Source: Mycoemilia scoparia | Taxonomy: Eukaryota; Kickxellomycota; Kickxellomycetes; Kickxellales; Kickxellaceae | DNA: 64,000 nucleotides | Assembly (NCBI GenBank): GCA_027575805.1 | Contig: JANBPU010000071.1 | Location: forward strand, 1-64,000 | Reading direction: 5' to 3' | Part shown: positions 57,281 through 64,000 of the stretch, piece after piece | How the letters are laid out: each line of letters opens with the position of its first letter | Position numbering within the stretch: position 1 is the stretch's first letter | The notes under the pieces: generated by a model | The model's input: only the letters and a program-made list of their open reading frames with translations | The model's database searches: none | Told to the model about the DNA's origin: nothing | Made by a program: the position numbers and the translations under genes

Positions 57281-57622
57281 CGAGATCCTTGAATATGGCT
57301 TGCTCTCCTTGAATAGGGGTAAGATAGGCCCTGTGACACAATGCTATCAGATATGATCCCATAATACCCCTCACTAAAGTTGTTGTTGCGCTCATACATT
57401 AATTAAATTGCTGAACAATAATCACAGGCATGCGCTGCACATGAAAAGCAATGCTGTATATGCAATATGTATGAAGTTGCATTGGCAACAACCTATTCTT
57501 CTGCTATACTATAGACCATCACCAAGCTTGGAAAATTGGAGTTGATGCTAGTTTATATGCATTTCGCTCAAATTTGGGTAAAGGCCAGCCACTTGCGTTT
57601 TTCTATACATTTCAGATGCGAA

Positions 57623-57745
57623 TGTGGATCATAATTTTCGAAGGGTGACTTTAGGTGGCCAATGGTTATAGGGGCAGCCACAGCCAAGTGGATTGTTCAG
57701 TTTCACTAGTATACTTTCCCCCTTCAAAGATTATTATCCACATTT
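57623..57745 (+). mobile_element. Family A MITE copy 7
   Basis: Left ggatcataattttcgaaggg, right cccttcaaagattattatcc. Core ggttataggggcagccacag, ttcactagtatac. Intact inverted ends. Confidence 0.88.
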
Positions 57746-57993
57746 GTTTTTCCAATGTCTATTCTAGTATTTCGGCATCTTAAAGGCCACAACACAAATT
57801 TTGCTAATCTTTCTAATAGGATAAATAGGCTGCGCCAATGCAGCATGTTCCAGGCAATCCCCAAATGGCTATACTGTTTGCAGCTTCAAAAGTGCCACAA
57901 TATAAGCATCAGAGAAACAAAAAGCAAAATCTATTAATCAACTGTAAACCTGCGTCAACCAACCCAATCACACATGATAGGCTAGCTAAAAAG

Positions 57994-58001
57994 TATAAAT
58001 A
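57994..58001 (+). promoter_or_regulatory. TATA box of INTS8 gene
   Basis: TATAAATA followed by gcgcgc, about 70 bp upstream of the ATG at 58070. Confidence 0.5.
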
Positions 58002-58069
58002 GCGCGCATTTTCCACGGGCATTCTAGCCTTTCTCTTTTTATTCTTTAGAGCTCTATTATACTAACATT

Positions 58070-61000
58070 ATGGAGTGGAATATTCAGTGGATAAAATACC
58101 TTTTAGGTCAAAGTTATATTGAAGAGGATGTATGTATCATTAGTATATAAGTTGTGACTCTATCTCTATCTTAACATATTGGCAACTTCTTTTTTAACTG
58201 GTGCAATCTGAATAGTTTAAACTTGACAATAGCAATTTTGGTGAAAATGCAGAAAAGAAAGCCAATGCACAACGACTGTTGTCGCGCTTCCTTTCTCCTT
58301 CAAACTTTAGAGCTGTTATAAATGCCACAAGTGTGAACATAGTGAAGCCTGGAGCACCAGCAACGGGTGCTGGACAAACAGGTGCCACAACGACGACAGC
58401 ACCATCAACGCCTATAATGCATCCCTCTGATACATACGCTTTCAAAAACAAAATTGAAAACAAATCTCCCGAATATTTAGGGCAGCATTCGTATTTTAAA
58501 AGAGACCCTGACACTGGCCTTCCAACGGCTGGTTTGGCCGAAGAAGTCTCAAAGATCCATCTAGATGGGCTGACAAAAAAGCAAAATGATATCTTAACAT
58601 TGGCCTGTAAGCTCGCGTTTACTGTTGTATTCAGCCTCCAAGAGTTAGAAGTTTGTATACACTCCGGCCTCCGCTTCTTATTCTTTCTACGTCTTGTTGA
58701 GATGGCCAAAGGCATGGATGAAAAGGCAAAAACCTATGCAGTGATATCGTACCACAGATGGCTTATACGCTCGGCATATCGCGACGAACAGACTGGCAGA
58801 GTACTAAGAGTTGATGGGGAAAACGAGCTGCTGCCAAACTTGAAGGCTCTTATTGGCTTCTTGGGCACTGCTAGTTCAACTGTTGTGGATCCTCGCGTTA
58901 TTTACGGCATTCACCATGATCTGGGCTGGTTCTACTTTGGAAAGTTCAACTGGAGCGAAGCATATAACCATTTACTTCAATACAAAGCCCTGTCCAAGGG
59001 AATTCCTGATGAAAACCTAGCCAGGTTGCCATCCCGCTTTGGTACTGCTGATGATTTGATTGCAGTGTGTATGGAAATGAATAAAAGTCAAACCCCCATG
59101 GATGATGATAAACCAGGACAAATAATGATAAAGTACAGTGAAAAGCCAGAAAAATTATTCTCGCCTGAGAAACTTTTAACATCCATCATTTCCCGGAATC
59201 CTAACCCTGACTGCATGGTGGTTGATCCCAACAGACAATTACAGTTAAAGAACAGGGTGGAGATCAACACCCTGATTATGAAAAAGCAGTTATTTAAAGC
59301 CACGAAACTGACCATTATTAATTCGCTTGAAAGTTGCTTCAAAGAAGGCCGTTTAAATGGATTTTGGTGCCATGAGGTTGACCAGTCATGCATCAGCTAT
59401 GTGCATAGAAAGAAAGTATCCAACCCTGCCTCTCATGCAAGTGATAGCGAAATAGATCAACTCTTGGAGACAGTCGATATTTGGATCACAAATACTATCG
59501 AAAAAGCAGGTCGATATCAGGAGGATAAAGTCAGGATGTGTGCTGATACAGTAACAACATATATTTTCGGATATCTGTTCAGTGAGATTTTCACATCAAG
59601 GAGACCAGATCATTACAAAAAGGTAAAAGATTGTATAGTCAAGTGTGTTAAAAGAGATCATTCGCTTTCTCCAGGAAAAGCGATCGGACAATTAAATGAC
59701 GATTACGGTGCGCTATTACAAGACTATCTCCGGGGAATAAAATATTTGGAGCTTGAAGATTACATAAAGGCATTGGAATGCTTTGAATTTAATAAGGGGC
59801 ATTACGATATAGTAAAGTATCAGAATCCAGATACAGAGGCAACCTATCAAAGTCTGACTACCCAGATGAGAGTATACGGGCTGTTGACAAAGGTGCTCAT
59901 TGTGGGTGGTAATTCAAATGCTGCAAAGGTTTTTATTGACGAAATGAAAACAATCGATTCTGCAGTGAAAAATATAGAATACCTTCATATGGTAAGCATG
60001 TTGCACTGAGTTGATATTGTATTCAGCTATTATATTTATATTGATAATTCTTCATCTTATCGTTCTACAGGTGCGATTTGCTGCAGAGTGTTTTAAAGGG
60101 AAGCTTCTGATGAACCACACCAATACAGCGTCAATTATAATGTCTCTTCAAGAAAAAGAAGATGGAAATACAAATACGACGCAGGATAAAAGCAAATACA
60201 GCAAGTTGCAGGACTGGGGTAATTTGAGTTATTTCATTTATGTATATGGGTGATAATATTTGAAGGGTGGCGAGCATTTGCTAATAAATGATGGTCGCTC
60301 ATATTTGACTTTAATCGCCCTTATAATTAATCATTGGCTACCAAAAGGCGCCCTTCAAATGGCATCACCCATATACTTGTGGTGAATGTCAGTAGTATTG
60401 TAAACATTGTTTAGAGCAATGTCTAACTGTCTGTTATTTTTGTATTTTTAGAAATATATAAACTCTGCGTGTCCCTCTCAACAAACATAACTTTAATCTC
60501 GAAAGAATCAGAATCGTTGGGAATCATATACAACCATGAAGCCAAAAGTATGTGAAATAGTTTAGTATCCAAATTATATTAATAGTATATGTCACCGCCC
60601 CCATATTCCTAACATCTAATTTATTTGTCTTAGGATTTGTCATGTCAAATTCGCATTCCAACTATAGACCTAAAATACAAGCTATACCCAACATTCGAAG
60701 CTGTGTGATCAAAATTATAAGAGCCCTGATTATGGCGCAGAAAGACATGGATACTGCAACTCATTATCTCCGAAAATACTTTGGCTGGTGCGACGACGTT
60801 ATTCTGTCAAAGTTGTTTATAAATATTTTGTGCGGAATTATGTGGAACATAGTATCAAGCAATGGGCCCTATGACGCATTTGGGTGTATCGCATATCTTC
60901 CAGCTACCCATACTTTGGCACCAAAAATCAGCAACGAAGACCTGCATCCCAAACTCATTGAAAACATGAAGAGCCAACCATATGAAGAAGTCCCACCGAA

Positions 61001-61604
61001 ATTCAATTTAAAATCTGTACGTGATATAGCACTATCGTTATGTCTCGAGCTATATGAACGTCACCCAGGAGACGAGAGCTTATATCTTTGTCTATTTGAC
61101 ATTTACACTATCAAAGGATCAGACCTCAAAATCCCCAGCCCATTTGCCGGAAAGAAAGATAACGAAGCGGCAGTCAGCATGTTCCTCTGCTATATGGCTA
61201 AAGTCACCAATAATTTTGAATATGGTGCGATCGATGCGGCATTAAAGAAGGGGTGGTATCGCAAAAGGATCACTGTATTGATAGAAACCTTGAAAAGGCT
61301 CAACAATTTTGTTGCTGTTGCCGTTCTTTACCAGATAGAGCTGCCCATTAATTATCAGGAGGCATTCTCTGCTATAAGAAGTGCAGCTCCTATGAAGCAA
61401 ATAACAAAGGAGACAAGCCCATTCTTTTGGGAATCAAGTATAGTAGAATATGCTCAATACCAGTGCTTCCACACACCAGGGTGCAAGGACATTGTCCTGA
61501 AGGCAGAAAAAAGAATCGAGACCCCTCAAGGTGGTCGACAAAAAATGCTCGAAAAAACAATGCCAAATGTTTCTAAATTTTTCAAATGGCTCATATTGCA
61601 GTAA
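58070..61604 (+). CDS. INTS8: Integrator complex subunit 8 (INTS8)
   Basis: INTS8 recruits PP2A to Integrator, which cleaves nascent RNA and attenuates RNA polymerase II. Five exons (58070-58129, 58216-59991, 60071-60218, 60452-60547, 60634-61604) sum to 1017 codons, so 1016 residues, close to the metazoan length. Family-like features: N-terminal WNIQWIKYLLGQSYIEEDF (compare the W-F-E-x-L-L start), YAVISYHRWLIRSAYR, YGIHHDLGWFYFGKFNWSEA (TPR-like), RFGTADDLIAVC, and a C-terminal solenoid with KRITVLIETLKRLNNFVAVA, VLYQIELPINYQEAFSAIRS, FFWESSIVEYAQYQCF and QKMLEKTMPNVSKFFKWL. The last four align in order with the animal C-terminus. A Pro/Thr/Gly-rich loop (about 58340-58425) is a local insertion. 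Intron 3 holds a family A repeat. Confidence 0.8.
60244..60376 (-). mobile_element. Family A MITE copy 8 (inside an INTS8 intron)
   Basis: Near-perfect inverted ends tatatgggtgataatatttg and caaatggcatcacccatata. Core aatcgcccttataattaatc, with ggctacc, matches the family core in reverse. About 133 bp and the largest copy. It fills most of the 233-bp intron. Confidence 0.85.
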
Positions 61605-62321
61605 TGTAAAGTGGATTGAAGTGTCTATTATATTTAATCCCTTAGCAATGTAACCCTATTTTGCTTTTTAACTCTCTAGCTTTTAAATATTGGTACCGAT
61701 ATTAGTAGTAACTGTTTCCTCATTATATTCTTATTTTCAATTGTTATTTCAATATATCTGTGCATACATGTTATTATACATTAATTTGACACAAATGGTT
61801 TTTTTGTAAATAATAAAGCCCATTTAAAGTTATAAAAGCCAAAAGCATCTGAATATGTGTAGTTATTTTTAAAGGGTTAGTTACACATTTGGCTGTGACT
61901 GCCTTTATAATCATTGACCACCAAAAAGCACTCTTCAAAAATTACCATCCATATTTGAGAATCAATTAACAAATAGAAATCTATATACGCTGTCTTGCTA
62001 AAACAGATCGGTAGTACTGTTGTGTGTAACAGCAGGTTCAATATTCAGCAGAACTGATCATAGCCATAGAGATCTGACAATTAAATTGACTTTACAGTGT
62101 TAGATTTACATTTCCAAAACAAGTATCATAGGTTTGACCATTGACTAAAGCAATTTTTTTAAGTAGTGGCGTGAAAACAGCTACACAAAACGGAAAGCAA
62201 GTAGGGGGGAGGGGCATAACATGCGGTAAATCATCATAACAGGGAAAGCAAGAGGGAATGGAAAATAACAGCCATATAGTAGCCACAGCGCACCTCCAAT
62301 GGGCTAGGCAAAACAATGTAT
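61605..62321. other. Intergenic with a family A copy
   Basis: Convergent 3' ends of INTS8 and the second GH16 gene flank it. AT-rich, holding copy 9 of family A and nothing else. Confidence 0.6.
61853..61956 (-). mobile_element. Family A MITE copy 9
   Basis: Left atatgtgtagttatttttaaaggg, right ctcttcaaaaattaccatcc. Core acatttggctgtgactgcct then ttataatcattgacc, the reverse of copies 5-7. More diverged. Confidence 0.82.
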
Positions 62322-63539
62322 TTAGCAGTAAGGAGTGTAACGAATCCAGTCGATTTCAGCAACGAATGGACCTTTAGAGAAGTTGACAGTTCCGGCCCAT
62401 CCGCTAGTATTGGAACCATCCCAAACGCCGAATCTGAGCTTGCCAATATCAGCGGGGAATTGACCATTCTTCTTGTTGGTGATTGTGCGGCGGACAGCGC
62501 CATCCATGTACCAGTTGACATAGTCCTTGTTGTACTCAATACTGTAGGTGTGGAATGTGGCAGAAAGATCCTGAGCTGGGCTGGATCCAAGATTAACGCT
62601 GCCCTCGTTGCCAGGTACACGCTTCCCGTTGACAAAGAACATGGTCTGTACGTTGGATGGGTCCCTTCCAACCCATTCAAAATCTATCTCGTCAGTCTGG
62701 GATGGCTGGCCGGGGCCATACATTACAAAGGCAGTAACCACACCGCTGCTTGGCGCCATCTTTAAGTTCATGTCCCATTTTCCGCCGGCTCCCAAATATT
62801 CGGGATAGACTATTGTGGGGCTCCTCCTGTTCTGGTCCATAGCAATGCGAAGCTTTCCATCACTAACACTGAAGGAAGATGTATCTTGCTCGATGCCAAA
62901 CTTGTTAAGGTCCTCGGGAGAGTCGAATTTGAAGACGCGAGACTGGTCATAGCACAGCTTTCGGTCCTGGGGAGGCTGTTCCTTTGGAAGACCATCGTCG
63001 CTAGGTGACTGTGTTGGTGTGGATGAGCTCTCGGAGTCAGTGGGGGTGATGGATGACTCTGATGACGTGTCCTTGCTTGGAGTAGGAGTGGGACTTGTTG
63101 GTGGAATAGAGCTTGGTTGACTAACAGGGTCAGTGGGCTCAGACGATTCTGGCTCATCGGGTGTGTTGGAAGGACTGCTTGAACCCGTTGAAGCAGAAGA
63201 ATCGGTGGGTGTGGGTGGAGTTGGTGGGATGGTGGGGTCCGTTGGAGCAGAAGAGTCGGTGGGAGAAGGTGGGGTTGGTGGGACGGAGGGGTCTGTTGGC
63301 AGAGAAATCACTGAATAATCAGGAACAGGTGGTCCCGAGGGTGTGGACGGAATGCTGGGTTCCGATGGAATGGGAATCACAGAATATTCGGGCAGAGAGC
63401 TTCCAGGGACCACTGGTCCTGATGAGGCATCGGGTGGGCTTGGTACTGGACATTTGGCACCAAAGACAGTATAACCGCCGAGTATGCTGGCAGAAATAGT
63501 GTATATGGCAATGTTGCTAGTAACAGAAGTAAAGTGCAT
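62322..63539 (-). CDS. CRH-family GH16 transglycosylase with Ser/Pro/Thr linker
   Basis: Second cell-wall chitin-glucan transglycosylase candidate. Single exon, 405 residues. Signal-like N-terminus (SNIAIYTISASILGGYTVFG), then about 150 residues of Pro/Ser/Thr-rich repeats (VPDYSVI, PPTPPSPTDSSAPTDP) likely O-mannosylated. The catalytic domain follows from KLCYDQSRVFKFDSPEDL. Motifs are SPTIVYPEYLGAGGKWDMNL, GVVTAFVMYG, catalytic DEIDFEW (Asp283-Glu288, with Glu284 and Glu288), HTYSIEYNKDYVNWYMDGAV, FGVWDGSNTSGWAG and EIDWIRYTPYC. The linker precedes the enzyme, whereas in yeast Crh proteins Ser/Thr regions usually follow it. No C-terminal GPI tail. Paralog at 47513-48361. Confidence 0.92.
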   Translation of the reverse strand: MHFTSVTSNIAIYTISASILGGYTVFGAKCPVPSPPDASSGPVVPGSSLPEYSVIPIPSEPSIPSTPSGPPVPDYSVISLPTDPSVPPTPPSPTDSSAPTDPTIPPTPPTPTDSSASTGSSSPSNTPDEPESSEPTDPVSQPSSIPPTSPTPTPSKDTSSESSITPTDSESSSTPTQSPSDDGLPKEQPPQDRKLCYDQSRVFKFDSPEDLNKFGIEQDTSSFSVSDGKLRIAMDQNRRSPTIVYPEYLGAGGKWDMNLKMAPSSGVVTAFVMYGPGQPSQTDEIDFEWVGRDPSNVQTMFFVNGKRVPGNEGSVNLGSSPAQDLSATFHTYSIEYNKDYVNWYMDGAVRRTITNKKNGQFPADIGKLRFGVWDGSNTSGWAGTVNFSKGPFVAEIDWIRYTPYC

Positions 63540-64000
63540 GGCTGTAAAGGAATGCGGCAGTAGGGTTTGTGGTAACGGGAAAAAGGGAAGTAAAGGAAGA
63601 AGGCTAGTAGCTAAAGAGAAGACCTTGCCAGAAGGTGCTCTAGATTTATAATATACGAGACGAAATGAAAAGACAAAGAAGTGGAATGATTAGAAATGGC
63701 TCAGGTGCAAAAATACCGCCTAAATAGCAGTACTGCAGGGATTCCCCAGACTTGGATATTTCTTAGCAACAAGGTTTGTATAAGCTACACCTGACTAGAA
63801 ATGTCACAAAAGTATTTCCATGAGTGCAAAGCTATATTGAAAGCAATACATCTTGCTTTTCATCCGAACTTGAGCAGGTATTTGTGTCAATGCCAGTGAA
63901 CAAAAAAACCAGTTAATACCAGGCTCCTGCTCCTCTATGCATGGACATAGCCCTGAAACCTGCTGAATTTGGGGCTATACATGACATATGCACACTACTT
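63540..64000. other. Upstream region of the second GH16 gene
   Basis: Presumed promoter, AT-rich with a TATATTATAAA-like stretch on minus at about 63646-63656. No gene reaches the window edge. Confidence 0.5.

Larger units (their letters stand above)
55930..58069. other. 2.1-kb intergenic repeat cluster upstream of INTS8
   Basis: Divergent interval between the kinase and INTS8 starts. Contains, in order, family A copy 6, family B copy 4, family C copy 2 and family A copy 7 (56826-57745), then about 250 bp of promoter with a TATA box. No gene supported. The 91-codon frame at about 57124-57399 is repeat-borne. Confidence 0.65.

Noticed and set aside
57124..57399. 91-codon minus-strand frame and its counterpart at 20767-21009 as a protein family
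   Set aside because: Both are read through family C repeats. Similarity is explained by repeat identity.

Overview
The window is nuclear DNA from a fungus. It is AT-rich, its genes are split by short introns (mostly about 45-110 bp), and it carries fungal hallmarks: two ergosterol genes (sterol C-5 desaturase and the CYP51 14-alpha-demethylase) and two CRH-type GH16 chitin-glucan transglycosylases with secretion signals. It also encodes proteins that well-studied Dikarya usually lack, notably Integrator subunit 8 and a coiled-coil protein resembling augmin subunit 5 (HAUS5/AUG5), plus a centrin. This mix suggests an early-diverging lineage (Mucoromycota or Zoopagomycota grade). The species cannot be fixed from the sequence alone. 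No rRNA, tRNA or CRISPR array was recognised.

Layout. 1-9.9 kb: TTI2-like factor, a secreted Gly/Pro/Ser-rich protein, AIM24, and a two-finger CCCH protein with a 625-bp intron, all on minus. 9.9-13.8 kb: a long non-coding, GC-richer block. 13.8-18.2 kb: the augmin-5-like gene and centrin, head to head on a 0.3-kb shared promoter. 18.6-26.2 kb: SET-domain methyltransferase, proteasome alpha-7, UBA4/MOCS3, and a Faf1-like nucleolar protein. 27.4-36.7 kb: RS-rich KH protein, a six-span membrane protein, an unknown, a KAR4/METTL14-type MT-A70 protein, cytidine deaminase, and complex I NDUFA1. 37.4-42.3 kb: ERG3 and ERG11 divergently arranged, then ribosomal protein uL23. 42.8-50.7 kb: tandem-PH protein, a small unknown, CRH GH16 protein, and queuosine salvage glycosylase. 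51.5-55.9 kb: WD-like protein and ethanolamine/choline kinase. 58.1-61.6 kb: INTS8. 62.3-63.5 kb: a second CRH GH16 protein with a Ser/Pro/Thr linker.

The main structure not explained by genes is a set of small dispersed repeats. Family A (nine copies, about 90-130 bp) has terminal inverted repeats close to GGRTMATWATTTTTGAAGGG and sits in intergenic DNA and in two introns (augmin-5-like gene and INTS8). Family B (four copies, about 140-155 bp) has inverted ends close to TTCTCCNCYAAAAGGG. Family C (two copies, about 125 bp) has short CATATATGG-like inverted ends. All look like non-autonomous MITEs. One copy of B, one of C and two of A lie within 920 bp upstream of INTS8. Two introns, in the SET gene and in cytidine deaminase, need GC-AG splicing to keep the frame.

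Exon boundaries were set by eye from splice motifs, reading frame and family knowledge. Spans of multi-exon genes run from start codon to stop codon.
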